The notes beneath the pieces are model-generated. The model was not told the DNA's origin. It saw only the letters and a program-made list of their open reading frames with translations, and did no database searches. A stretch of 64,000 nt of DNA, from positions 31,953,501 through 32,017,500 of the forward strand of contig NW_024465369.1 of NCBI RefSeq assembly GCF_017591425.1, read 5' to 3'. Positions 47,080 to 58,472 of the stretch are shown here, piece by piece. Origin of the DNA: Ochotona curzoniae. Its lineage: Eukaryota; Chordata; Mammalia; Lagomorpha; Ochotonidae. A program made the position numbers and the translations under genes. Positions within the stretch are counted from its first letter, which is position 1. Every line of letters begins with the position of its first letter.

Positions 47080-48440
47080 TTTTTTTTTTCATTTATTTGT
47101 TCATTTGTTTGTTAGTTTGTTTTGAGGGGTTTCTGGAGCGATCCTGATGGTCATTACGAGAAAGGGTGGGGACCCAAAGTCAGACCAGGCAAGAACCAGA
47201 GAAAGCTCCTCTCTCTAGTCCCGAAGGAAGTTTACTGTTCTGTTTCTGTGGACTGCTCAGTGCTCCTGGTTGCCGTTCCGATGACCTTGAATCCTGCAAG
47301 GCAGGATTTGGGCTTCTTTCATCCCATGTGGGAGATCCAAATGGAGGTGGGTGACCTCATTAAGTAAGTTATCTCTCCTGTGTGTTTGCAACTGTAAGCA
47401 TTGGTGCTCTTTCCAATAAGCCATAGGAGGGAGTAGCCTATGACTGGTTAGGGCCTAGCACCTACTGGCATCGGCAAAATCTGGATCTGGGAGTGGTTCT
47501 GGTGGGGAAACTAGGGAAACTCCCCTATTGGGCCATTGCTACCACTGGTGATTCAGGCATGTGATTCAGGCCTAGGTGTTGGTCAGACCAGGCAGGATAG
47601 CTCCACCTGTCCACATGTGTGGAGTGGATTTGGAAGGAGGTGGACCAGGCAGGGACAAGCCAGCCCTAGCTCACTGGCAAGTGCAGGAGCCAGGCTGGAA
47701 TGCAGGGCATGTCTGGTTAGGCTATTACACCTGCTGGTTGCATGAATCAGAAGGGAGCAGGCTAGCAGGGCCAGGCTGTAGCACTCACCAGGGAGAGTTG
47801 GGACTGGAGGCAGGCAGGGTCAGGCCATGCTGTAGCATCTGATGGCAAAGATCAAGACAGGATGGGTTATGCAGAACTGGGTCAGAGAAATCACTGGCAT
47901 GTGCAAGGGAACAGGCCTGATTGGAGAGCTTACAAGATACACCAGCTAGGTTGTGGTTCCCACTGGTGAACACGAAGGCCAGAATGGGGGTGGTGGTCTG
48001 GGCTGGACATGGTCGCAGTGTCCCTCAGCATGGGCATGGACGGGTTCTGAGTTGTGCCATACTGGGCTTGACTCCAGCATCCACTGGTGCTTGTGAGAGC
48101 CAGAGTGAGTATAGGACAGGCTGGGCTAGGTTTCTGCTGCCACTGGGCCACATGAGCGATGCATCAAGACATGGGCTAGGTATGGCTGAGCTATAATACC
48201 CAACAGTAAGAACCAAGTTGGGTATGGGCTAGCAAGACAAGGCCACTGTTCCTGCCAGAACAGGAGGTGGACTAAGCGAGCCTAGGCCAAGGGCCCACTG
48301 ATATGCATGAGGTCAGGTGGGACAGTGGTGAAGCTGACTGCAGATAACATAGGCAGAGCATCCTGCACAGAAACCAGGTAAAGGGTAGGTGTTCAGTGAT
48401 GGACTGAACACAAGTTCCTTCTCTGTACTGCTTTGTTGGA
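47080..48440. repeat. GC-rich element with degenerate internal repeats
   Basis: Starts at a T-run and TTTGTTTGTTAG-type stretch, which suggests the tail of an antisense retroelement. From about 47440 to 48350 it is built of loosely repeated units of roughly 60-70 bases sharing words such as GGCCAGGCTG, CCACTGG(T/C), GGGCTGG and AGCCAGAGTG. G+C is clearly above its surroundings. Long open frames on both strands in this stretch appear to be by-products of the composition. The family is unknown to me. Confidence 0.5.
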
Positions 48441-48601
48441 TGTAAACCTCACTAGGAAAAAATTGTGAGTCTGTGAAATATCCCTCTCAATGATCCTAAT
48501 AGCAAAATAGGGGAAATTATCCCCCTTTGGGAGAAAAATAATATCTGTTAGATTTCAAATACAGCTACAGTAAAATATTTTTTTAAAAAAGTAGTATTTT
48601 G

Positions 48602-48942
48602 CAGGCTTGGTACAATAGCCTAGCAGCTAAAGTCCTCACCTTGCATTTGCTGGGATCCCATATGGGTGCCAGTTCTAATCCCAATGGCACCAATTCCCAT
48701 CCAGCTCCCTGTTTGTCGCCTGGGAAAGCAGTCAAGAATGTCATAAAGCTTTGGGACCCTGCACCTGCGTGGGAGACCGGAGGAGGCTCCTGGATCCTGC
48801 CTTCAGAATGGCTCAGCTTCAGGTGTTGTGGCTGCTTGGGGAGTGAATCATACGATGGAAAATCTTCCTCTCTGTCTCTCCTCCACTCTGTATATCTGAC
48901 TTTCTAATGAAAATAAAAAATAAATCTTAAAAAATATTTTCC
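48602..48942 (+). mobile_element. C-type SINE, sense
   Basis: CAGGCTTGGTACAATAGCCT head, GGATCCCATATGGGTGCC, TTTCTAATGAAAATAAAAAA tail. Confidence 0.88.
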
Positions 48943-49734
48943 AAGTCTTAACTTAGGGCTTATTTATTCAACAGGGAGATATTAGAATACTACAGTGATG
49001 TGAGTGTTATTTTGATTTTATTTCTACTAAGTCTTGTGTACCAGCATGCTGAGGGCTTAATTTATCCGAGAAGATGTATTTTTCAAGGATCTCATAGTTG
49101 TTGAGACTTAAATGATGTGGTACTAAACCATTTCCCACCCCACCTCCCACCCCTACTTACTGATATGAAGTACTTGGGAAACTTGTGAAAAGAGACCAAA
49201 TCCCTTATCATCCCCCTTTTGTGTGGCCAGAAATCCTAAAGGCCAGGAGATAAATTTTGCTGGGATCTGTTGCCTGCTGGTCGGGAAGCACATTGTCTTT
49301 CAGATGTCTGAAGACTTGGAAGATCCTGCGTGCCTGTCATGTTTAAGCCACAGTGATGGGTGATTGGCAGCAGAACAGCTGAGCAACAGCCATTTGGCGA
49401 GGATTTCAAACCCCAACACGATGAGCATGAAGTCTGACTGGCCAAGTACAGAGGCAGAGGCAAGGGTGACAGCTGGTAGCCATTCTCCTCAATAAAGTTG
49501 TGGCAGTTGAAATGTACAAGCGCCCAGAGCTTGCTAATTTTACAGACTTTGAGCCAAGTGCTTAGTGTCAGAACCAGCTAGGGTCAATGATGTAAATGGG
49601 TGTGAAGTGTCCTTCTTGACAGCAAGGCTTCCCTGTCAAACTCTTCCCATGGGTTAGAAGCAGATTAGGTCCTGCTTTCCAGAACTCAATCCAGTTTGCA
49701 GACAAGGATAATTTTTTAAAAATTATTATTCTAG

Positions 49735-50165
49735 TCAGGTTTCTTAAGGTTTAATTTACCTACAGCAAAATTCAGTTTGATAAAATTGGATAAACACAGT
49801 CAAGCATTCCCTCCCCCTTTCAAACAAGAACATTTCCAGAGTGTTCCTTTATGCCTTTTTGTTGTTTAATTGCCTTCATCCTCAGTTCCTAATGACCACA
49901 AGTGGGTTTTCTGTCTCTAGTTTTGCTTTTTCCAAAGTGTGCTGTGAATGCTGTTAGATTATGGTCTGATGTTATTCAGTTAGCATAAAGCTTTGAGATC
50001 TACACTCACTGCTACATAGTCTGTTCCTTTTCGTGGCTGAGCAGGATTTCATTGTATGGATGTGCCACATTGCATCCATTCACCAGCTGAAAGGCATTTA
50101 GCATTAGTTGTTTCAAGTTTTTGGTGATTATGCAGAAAGCCATTACAAAATCCAACTATTAACTT
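49735..50165 (-). mobile_element. Old L1 3' region, antisense
   Basis: Resembles the antisense 3' end of old L1 (GCAAAATTCAGTTTGATAAA, GCAGGATTTCATTGTATGGA, CATCCATTCACCAGCTGAAA, CAAGTTTTTGGTGATTATGC). Confidence 0.6.
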
Positions 50166-50317
50166 TCAGAGCTTGAAAATAAGAAAAATGTGTAAGAAAG
50201 CAAATGGCTTTGCTTCCTAGGAAGCCAGTGTGGAAGCTCTTGTTTAATAAGACTTCCAGAGACCAAGGGAGACTGAAGTTTTAATTCCTCATTGACTGCT
50301 CTTCCACCCATAATCTT

Positions 50318-50608
50318 AAAAAAAAAAAAAAAGATTTATTTATTTGTATTGGAAAGGTAAGTTTCCAGAAATAAGAGAAGACAGAGCAAGCAAACAAGCA
50401 AGCAAGCAAACAAGCAGTGAGCTGAGCTGATTTGAAGCTAGGAGCTTCTTCTGGGTCTCCCACATGGGTACAGGAGTCCAAGGCTTTGGGCCACTCTCTT
50501 ATTGCTTTCCCAGGACACAAGCAGGGAGCTGGATAGAAAGTGGAGAAGCTGGGACTTAAACCAGTGATTGCAAGGGAATAGCTAATTGAGCCATAGTGCT
50601 GGGCTCCA
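50318..50608 (-). mobile_element. C-type SINE, antisense
   Basis: A-run then GATTTATTTATTTGTATTGG, GGGTCTCCCACATGGGTA, CATAGTGCTGGGCTCC. An (AAGC)n-type expansion lies at 50391-50417. Confidence 0.85.
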
Positions 50609-51699
50609 AATGCTTTTGTATCCTTTCTGCACAATGCATTCTTCTAAGTCCTTCTGAGGTAGCCACAAAGCAACATAATTTTTTAAAATGGTAATTTCCT
50701 CATAAAGAGGAGGCAGCCTCCTCTGCAACCAGGATCTGTACCCTGCCCAGGCTTGAAAAGGTCATGAAATTGGCCAACACACAGAGGCACAACCAGCAAA
50801 GGGTTCTCTGGAACTTCCCACTGACTTTCTTGGAGGCAGATGAAGAGATCATAGCTTACATGAAGTAAATCCCATTGGAGACTGATGGGTATACATATTG
50901 AATGGAGAGGGGGTCCCTTGATGCTCAGCAGGTGGTGAATGTCCCTCAGACAGTCGTGTACCAGGGCAGGCAAGAAAGTGACTTTTAAAATAAAAGAGAG
51001 CCTCCCTTTCCAGCCCCTAAGATGGGCCAAGCAATTACCAGGCAAGGCTTTGCTTGAACTCAAAGTTCAACTGGGGTAGCAACCGAAATACAATGGACAA
51101 ACACTCTCTCAGGTCTGAATCCCCTAGGCTTTCTTTGTGTGTTGGTGACCCAGGCCAGGAGAAAGGGTTTGTTCCTGAGCTCTAGTCTGCAAGGAAGAAT
51201 CCGACTTACTGAGTTCTGCATTTGGTAGCTGCAGGCCTTTCGGACCTCCCACAAGTTGATTCTTTATGTTCTGATAGGTAGCTACTGACCAGCTGTCACT
51301 CATGCTGGCTCCCTGTGTAATTTACTGACAGTGGGTAAAGCAGGGAGGGCTGGGCTCTCCAGGTTGTTCTGTTTGAGCCTGCTCTGCAAGGGACTGTGGC
51401 ACTCTTTGCCACGTCCTCTGTGAGGGCTGGAGAGTTTACCCAGCCTAGATCACCAGTCAGGAAATCTGCCAGGTCATGGTTCCTCCTGGACAGTGCCTGG
51501 CTCTGTCTTTTGGCTGGGTCATTAAGTGCCTGGTGCTGCCAGGACAAAGCCTCTGCCTGCAGCTGCGGGCCTATGGAACTGTTAGGGGATCAGATGTGTG
51601 CAAGAATATGGGAAGGTCTGAATTTTTATTTCCAGCAGATGCTGTGGCACAGCCTAATCCTGCCCACTACACATTTGGCCCTCACACACACCAGTAAGA

Positions 51700-51950
51700 A
51701 ATGCAGCCTAGTCAGAGTGGTATCCAATAGGCCCTATCAGGCCCACTCCCAGCCTCAGTTCCTGCGTGTGCTGATACATGCAGCAGACTGGGCTAGTCCA
51801 TTCCATATCCCCCTCAGCTTTTGCACATATCACTGGGTGCTACTGCCCAGCTCAGCTCAACCAACCCCACCTTGCAGCCCACACTTATGCTGGCAGGTGC
51901 TATAGTCTGTCCAACTAGGCCCACCCCCAGCCACCATCACTAGTTTTCTA
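51700..51950. repeat. Second copy of the GC-rich repeat family, opposite orientation
   Basis: Repeated words CACTGGGTGCTACTGCCCAG, GCTGGCAGGTGCTATAGTCT and CTAGGCCCACCCCCAGCC resemble the reverse complement of the units at 47440-48350. Short and without clear ends. Confidence 0.4.
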
Positions 51951-52078
51951 AGATGCCATATTGGGTTAACACAAACTTTCTAGTCTTAAAAGACATTTAT
52001 TCTCAGATTATTCTGGAAGCTATAAGTCCAAAATCAAGATATAACGAAGCATTGATTTCTACTGGGGTCTCTCAAAGA

Positions 52079-52157
52079 GATCTCCCAAATACTAACCAGG
52101 CCCAACCCTGCTTAGCTTCAGAGATCAGATGAGATAGGGTATGTTCAAGCTGTAGAC
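52079..52157 (-). pseudogene. 5S rRNA pseudogene fragment
   Basis: The reverse strand reads GTCTACAGC at its 5' end, then CTCATCTGATCTC, TGAAGCTAAGCAGGGTTGGG and CCTGGTTAGTATTTGGGAGA, a recognisable 5S rRNA nucleotides 1 to about 90. The 5' part is diverged with a small deletion and the 3' part is missing. It is embedded in an old unclassified repeat. Not functional. Confidence 0.85.
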
Positions 52158-53568
52158 TGGGGAGAATCTTGTAGATTTCTCTGCCCTGGCTTCTGCTGGT
52201 TCCTTGGCTTGCAGATCCTTGCCTCGTCTCTCAGCTTTAATTGTCACAGGCAATTTTCCCTAGTGTCTCAGCATCTTCACATGGCACTCACCAGTCATTG
52301 GATTTAGGATCCAGCTTATTCTAGAATGACCAGTTTCCAAGCCAAGTCACATTCTGAGGTTCTGAGTGGACATGAATTTTGGGAGAAACTTAGTTAACCA
52401 CCATCCTCTTAAAAGAATCAGGGTGCTTTCATATTTCTTAAAAATTGTTACTCCACATTTAGGACACAAAATCCTTAAAGTATCTTTAAGTATAATCTAA
52501 GGCTGTCAGCATTACCTAACATGGGAACATATACAAGACTACCTTAAAGGAATGGAGGGGTAACAGTGGCACTCAGCTGGGTGTGAGAAGATGATGCCCA
52601 AGACAGAAGAGTCAACTTGAAAGAGGGAGTGGGACAGGATGAATAAAAAAAGCCAGACTGAAAAAAAATTTTGGAAAAGACGAAATTCAGGAAATCCAAT
52701 TAGTCTAGTATGGTATACCTACAAGAACTACTGGCAGAATCATAAATAGCCAGAATAGAAGGCAGGTACAAGAAGAGTGAGAAGCAGTTCTAGATCACAC
52801 ACAAGGGAGAAGGGAGATGGGGACATACTTGGAACTGACTACTTGGCCCAGGGACTTACCTGAAAGTACCTGCCTCCTTCAGATACTTCAGGCCGAAGAG
52901 CTTGAAACATTTTTCATTCCTCCTGACCTTGTGGTCAGGGAGACTGGAAGATGAGATACCAGCCAGGGAAAATTCTTTTTGATTTTTCTTGGCCAGAGCC
53001 ATCTGGTTCAAGAATCCAGAATGAGCTAAGGTAAAAACAATGGGGAACTACAATTGTAATATTCCTCACATGAACAGCATATTTGGCCTTTGACAACATA
53101 ATAAAAGTTGGTTGGGGAATAGGGCTGCCAGAGTACATGGAGGCAGTAAGGAACAGTTTTCTGGGGAACACCTCACCCCTCTCTACTTCCCTGGTGGGAG
53201 CAACTGAAACCAGAAAGTCATCCATAGTCAAATCAGGAGGCCTGGCCTTGTACACTTGTGACCTCTGTCGATCAGTATCCCTATTTGACTAATGCCATCT
53301 ATCAGTGACACGGAGGCTATCCACATTATCCAACACAACCCAACTAGTGGAATCTAGCCAAGACAACTGTGTATTCTCCCATTAGTGTGTCTTTCTCAAC
53401 CACACCGTATTAACCACTAAATGTGACCATTGGACCTAAAGTGAGACTTGCCACCTCAGAGCTGCTAACCCTGGGGAAGGTGTGGGATTCCCTAGCTGAG
53501 TTGCATCTGCAGGTTTGTGTGGGCATGTAATCATGAGGAGTTCCTCTTTTTTTTGCTCCATGCCACAG

Positions 53569-53670
53569 GTGACATTTGAAACTGAAGCAGTAATGCTCAT
53601 CCTGCGGTCACAAGGGACTACAGTGGAAGTGCCCATGTTCAAGGCTGCAGTGTACCTGGTGGTCACGATG
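53569..53670 (+). pseudogene. MYO3B: Decayed MYO3B tail exon with two in-frame stops
   Basis: Has an acceptor (TTTGCTCCATGCCACAG) and a possible donor (GATG/GTCAGA). Length is 102 bases, with phase 1 at both ends, exactly fitting between 41620 and 57906. Read in the phase left by the previous exon it gives G-D-I-stop-N-stop-SSNAHPAV..., continuing to GSAHVQGCSVPGGH. This aligns without gaps over 34 codons to the human MYO3B tail segment that starts GDTSNQSS and ends PGDHK (from memory). TGA occurs at codon 4 (53576-53578) and codon 6 (53582-53584). It is the homologous exon, now unable to code; inclusion would end the protein shortly after IQ2, skipping keeps the frame. Confidence 0.85.
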
Positions 53671-54059
53671 GTCAGAACATTAGAGATTTTGGCTGGGTGT
53701 TCTCTATTCAGGCACACTGCAGAGAAGGCTCCAAAGCTGGCATTGATCTTGTTATATAGAAAGGGTCACAACCTGTGCTCTCAGTGTGAACACAGGCATG
53801 TTTATGTCAGCTTGACTCACACTTAGGATCTTCCTGTGATTCAGACGTTGATATGCTGACCTCAGAGTACTCAAGAGCACTTCACCGAGCACCATGCACA
53901 AGAAGTTAGGATGTGGGTTTCAGGTGTGAGCCCTGCATTAGTGGATATCCCGACCCTTCAGTCATTGTGAAATGAGAGAACTGGGCGAAGAACATCAGCT
54001 TCAAGAAGGGAAGCCTCACTTTTTTTGAACTTTCACTTGGAGAAGTAGTTATGATTTTT

Positions 54060-54352
54060 TTTTTAATTTACTTTTGTTGGAAAGGTAGATTTCCAGAGAG
54101 AAAGAGAGACTAAGATTTTTTTTGTCTGCTGGTTCACTCCCCAAGTAGACATAATGACTAGAGCGGATCCAACCTGAAGCCAGGAGCAAGGAGCCAAGAA
54201 CTTCTAGGTCTCCCATGTGTGTGCAGGATCCCAAGGCTTTGGGCCATCCTCTACTACTTTCCCAGGCTACAAGCATGGAGCTGGATGGGAAGTGGAGCAG
54301 CTAGGATAAAAACCGGTACAGGCAAGATTTTGCCAGTAGGCTATCACCCTGG
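54060..54352 (-). mobile_element. C-type SINE, antisense, with duplication
   Basis: TTAATTTACTTTTGTTGGAA tail to CTATCACCCTGGACCT head. GTAG(T/C)TATGATTTTTT flanks both ends. Confidence 0.85.
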
Positions 54353-55271
54353 ACCTGTAGCTATGATTTTTTTACCTCTGCCCTTTCACACTGGCATTTG
54401 CTGAGAAGTGAGGATGAATTGCTAGGGTTTCAGTTTATCTCCCAGGCCCTGCACCATGGTCCTGCACACAAGGTCGGGAGGCTCCTTGGGAACCTGTTGC
54501 CTAGCTGGTAATTCAAAGAAATTTGCACAGAATGAGAACTTTACTTTGGGGTGAGAAAGTCAAGGAGAAAGAGCAAAAGAGATAGGAAGTCATAGAGGGC
54601 AGTTGTGTTTCTGGAACCTGAAGAGACTGGGGTGGAGACAGAATTCTTAGTTTCACAAGAAGGGGGTGTCAATGGTTAGTGACCTGGAGTCTAGACTGCC
54701 TTTTTCTTTAGCAGATTCATAGGAGGATCTCCATAGTTGCGGCAGCTGTGTTCCCTTGGGCCTGATAGGTGGTATTAAGGCAACAATGTAGACTAGTTTT
54801 TAGGAGGTTGTACCCTTCTCTGTGACACTACAGTTCGCCCATCATCCCCTCTGTCTGGTACTTTGCATATTTGTATTTGCCACATGGCCCCAAGGGTGAC
54901 TGAGTTTGCAACACCTGCTACTGTGTTCTCATTTTCTTTCCTCCTGAAAGTCAAATGCTTTTCCATTTTATTTCCACACAGACATGGCTCATGGAACTCA
55001 CTTCAAATCTTAGAAGGGTTGGATTTCCCTGAGAATTCCACTCCCAGTGTTGCTTTGGGTCACTAAGCTAGAACCACACAGGAACCTTCCCTGAGGAAAG
55101 CTGACCTGGCTCCAGAGAAACCCCTTCTCGCCGCACCTGCCCACTCCTGCAGCGTGGAACTATATGGGCATTTACAAGATGCAGGCACATCATTTGCTTG
55201 CCCAGCCTTGTCACCTTGTCACTGGTCTAATTCCTTTCACCTGACTCATTCCCTAAAAAGGAACCAACCCC

Positions 55272-55276
<5 letters not shown>

Positions 55277-55312
<36 letters not shown>

Positions 55313-55342
55313 ATCTCTATCTCTATCTCTATCTCTATCTCT
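55277..55342. repeat. (CT)n followed by (CTATCT)n
   Basis: About 15 CT units run straight into about 6 units of CTATCT, a compound simple repeat likely to vary in length. Confidence 0.92.
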
Positions 55343-56047
55343 TTCCAATCTCCTTGTTTGGTGACTCATTTGTCAAAGAGGAGTCAGGTGATTGGAGCTG
55401 TCACCAAAATATACTTAAAAGTCTGTGACAACTTGGGCTCCTGCTTTGAACTCACAGGCTTGATCATCTTAACTTATTTAAGTTGATTTCCATCATCTGA
55501 CCCAAATCCTTCTCCCTGCTCTTGGGGCAAAGCTGGGCCGTACTGAGGCCGATTTCAACTAAGCTTTATTAAGAATATTCTGTAAGTTTCTGTTTGGTTT
55601 TTATACTTCAAATAACTTCTAGAAATCAATATTTTGATGACTGAAGTGTAAATGAATAAGAACATGGAATATGTTTTCCCTTCAATTACATGAACAGAAA
55701 TTCTATGGGTTTTGGAAGCCCAGGCAAAGTAACTGGGGGCAATTGCAAAGCTCCAAGTAAGGGTAATAATTGTTCCCCTTTCTTCTGGTCCTGGATGTGA
55801 CACCTTTCTAAGGTGAGTCACAGTTTAAAAGGCACTTCTGTTCCCTATTCTGCCCTTCCTGTACTTGTTACTTCTTTAGGTTGCTATTAAGACTGTCATT
55901 ATTACTCTCTTTTAAAATAAGGACCTCAAAATTGTCATAAAGCTAAAGTTTCCATTCTTAGCTTTCCACATGGGCAATACCATTTGGTCTTGATCAATGG
56001 TAGCTCTTGGTATTGCTGAATTGGGCAGAGAATAAAATTAAAAATTA

Positions 56048-56342
56048 TTTGTGGGTGGCACTGTGGCACAGTGAGTTAAACTGTCATTTAAGACTCCCAT
56101 ATCCTGGTTTAAGTCCTGGCTACTCCTATTTCAATCTAGTTTCCTGCTAAGGCATCTTGGGAGGCAGCAAGTAATGGTTCAAGTGCCTGAGCTCCTGCCA
56201 CCCTCATGGGATGGCAGGGCTCCTGGAGGGTTTGGGCTCCTGGCTTTGGTCTGACCCACTGCTGCTTTTACAAGGTGCATTTCGGGGGAATGCACCAATG
56301 GATAGAAGATTTTCTCACTGTCTTTCAAGTAAATGAAAACGA
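56048..56342 (+). mobile_element. C-type SINE, sense, old
   Basis: GGGTGGCACTGTGGCACAGT head, TTTCCTGCTAAGGCATCTTG, GTCTTTCAAGTAAATGAAAA tail. Confidence 0.75.
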
Positions 56343-57154
56343 ATGACACTTTAACAGTGGGTGTCACATCTTGCTTCAGTGCTGTTTATCACAGTATTAC
56401 AAGGGAGTGTGGGCCAAACCACTTTAGAATTACCAACAAGGAAAAAATGGACCTGGAGCTCCAAATGTATGAGTTCATTAGTCAGAGTAAGGCAGGAAGG
56501 GAACAAATCCACAACTGAAATTCTGATGGACATTTTTTCCTCTTCTTTGAATATTATTTCACAGTTTGGCCATATTGGGCAAATGTGTGTATATGTGTAT
56601 ATAATAATACAAATGTAATGTTTGATTTAAATTTCTCTTTGGTGTTTATAGCAATGATAACAAAAGATTGTTTTAGTCACCACTAATTGCTCAAGGAATT
56701 GCATTTCTTAAGAACAAGATCTATTAATGTGTAAGGAGCCAAACTGGCAACAGCAAAGCATGCTTTTCCCAGATCATCACAAAAGTAGTTGCATTCCACA
56801 TTTTGTTCTTATACTTCATCTCTGTCTTACGTTCTATCATTACATCATCAACCTTTTACATTTTATGAGTCTTGCATAATAAACCACAGTGGCAGGCTTT
56901 GCAGAGTACCTTTGTTGATTACGTTTTGGTTTGGGTAATCTGATGTATTTTAAACATAGGTAGAAAATAAGTATGCAGTCTCCTTACCACCGCAGTTGAT
57001 CAGCAGTGACTACTCCCTACTGTGTCTCAGCCTCAGTCATTAAAATTACCTAGGGAGCTTTAGTCATGGCTGCAGGCCCCCCAGATCATGTCAGAAGTTT
57101 ATGGGTACTCAGGCATATTTACATCTCCATGGCTAGGATTCAGTGTTATGGATC

Positions 57155-57318
57155 TGGAAGCAGGACCAGGGTCACCTGGGGAGCTTGTTGGGCCGTTGGA
57201 TTGCCAGGCCTCACTCCTACGGTTTTGATTCATTAGTTGTGGGATGGAGCTGGGTGTTTACAGGTGATGTTGATGCTGCTTCATCAGGGATCCCATGTGG
57301 GGAACCACTGAGCTCAGT
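57155..57318 (+). mobile_element. MER5A (hAT-Charlie MITE)
   Basis: Diagnostic order: GGGTCACCTGGGGAGCTTGT, CAGGTGATGTTGATGCTGCT and GTGGGGAACCACTGAG. Non-coding DNA transposon common to placental mammals. Confidence 0.8.
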
Positions 57319-57905
57319 CCTATGTTAAGAAACTTGAAGCTGAGTAAGGTTGGATGAAGAGGAGATTGGGTGGGTTTGTGGGGGTAGGGAATACCTGTTT
57401 AGTCACAGTGGTGTGGTCACGAGAGAGATGAATGTTTGTTGCCCCTGCTTTTCAGAAACTCAGCAGTAAACTGTCCTCTTGGGCTACTGAAGGGTGATTC
57501 CCTATTTACATGTACTGCTATCGATGTGTGATGATTTGTTCCTTGACCTCCCATCAGTGTCAGCTGGAACTGCATTCTGGCATGCTAACTGTGTAGGCCA
57601 GGGCTATCATAACCATTGTGTGTGATTTTTATTGGGTCCTACCTCATCTCTGCCAACCATTTATATCTATTGCTAGAGAATAGATACTTATTTTCCTATT
57701 TTTCCAGTTGGTTGGCTGGGATATAGCACCCAGCAAGCCCAGAACAAGTCAGTTTTAATGACATACCTTAGAAAAAGTCTGCAGAACATCAGGGAGCAGC
57801 AAGCAGGCAGGAGCAAGGGATGGGGATATACATTGCTGGTGACACCTAATCTTGCCTGCCGTGGCACTCATCCTTGACCCTCTAAGCACTTATATGTTTT
57901 CTCAG

Positions 57906-58002
57906 TTCTGCAGGGCAGTGTAGATCCTAAAAGTTACCTAGAAGTGGAATGCAACAATGGTCAAGCAGAGACAACAAGCAACGCTATTACTGAGAAAATA
58001 CG
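57906..58002 (+). CDS. MYO3B: MYO3B exon: proximal tail
   Basis: A 97-base exon with acceptor TATATGTTTTCTCAG and donor ACG/GTGAGT. It enters in phase 1 and leaves after two bases. Encodes (V)LQGSVDPKSYLEVECNNG then QAETTSNAITEKI and the start of an arginine codon, aligned in register with the human tail segment VLRGSVHRRS...NNGRTQTSS...VTEKNG (from memory), but much less conserved than the motor exons, as expected for this low-complexity tail. It can join in frame either to the decayed exon or directly to the exon ending at 41620. A second AG lies 8 bases inside (CTGCAG at 57908-57913). No stop. Confidence 0.85.
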
Positions 58003-58246
58003 GTGAGTCTTACCCATTTGTGTCCTATTGTAAAGCCAGGTTCTCTGTGCCCATGATAATTAAACAGAAGTGCTTTTCCCAATGTGTTATTTTGGTAAGT
58101 TGGAGAGGGTGGAGCCCTAAATTATTTCCCATCAGATGTCATTACCCTGTGGGCAAAAGTCTTCATTTTACAAGTCAACCTGAATGTGCCTTTTGGGTTT
58201 TCTTCATGATTAAACCTAGATATCACCTTATTAGGTTGAAGCAGTG

Positions 58247-58472
58247 GTTCTCAGCTGGGGACAGTGTTGTCTCCTTTCCCACTATGGTGGACATTTGGCA
58301 ATGTCTGGGAACTTTTGTGGTTGTCAAACCGGGAGGGGTGGGAAAGGAAGGGCTGTGCTACTGGTGAGTGAAGGCTAGCAATGTTGCTAAACATCCTGCA
58401 ATGCACAGCGCTGTCTTCCCACAACAAAGAGTTGTCCAGCCCCAAATGTCAGTATCCCCAAAGTTGAGAAAC
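58247..58472 (+). mobile_element. MER20 (hAT-Charlie MITE)
   Basis: CAGTGGTTCTCAGCTGGGG at the left, GGACATTTGGCAATGTCTGG, GCTAAACATCCTGCAATGCA, CACAACAAAGAGTTGTCCAG and GTTGAGAAACC at the right: near-complete MER20. Confidence 0.9.

Larger units (their letters stand above)
41621..57905. other. MYO3B: MYO3B intronic region around the decayed exon
   Basis: Effectively one 16.3-kb intron if the decayed exon at 53569-53670 is skipped, otherwise two introns. It holds SINEs, MIR and L1 remnants, simple repeats, a GC-rich unclassified repeat in two places, a 5S-derived fragment and MER5A. 43140-45230, 48950-49730, 50610-51690, 52410-53560 and 54360-56040 show nothing else I can name. An ancient unclassified repeat surrounds the 5S fragment at about 51940-52405. 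Confidence 0.8.

Noticed and set aside
47576..48216. Overlapping open frames on both strands suggesting a repetitive protein gene.
   Set aside because: Frames arise from high G+C degenerate repeats, with no start context, splice sites or homology.
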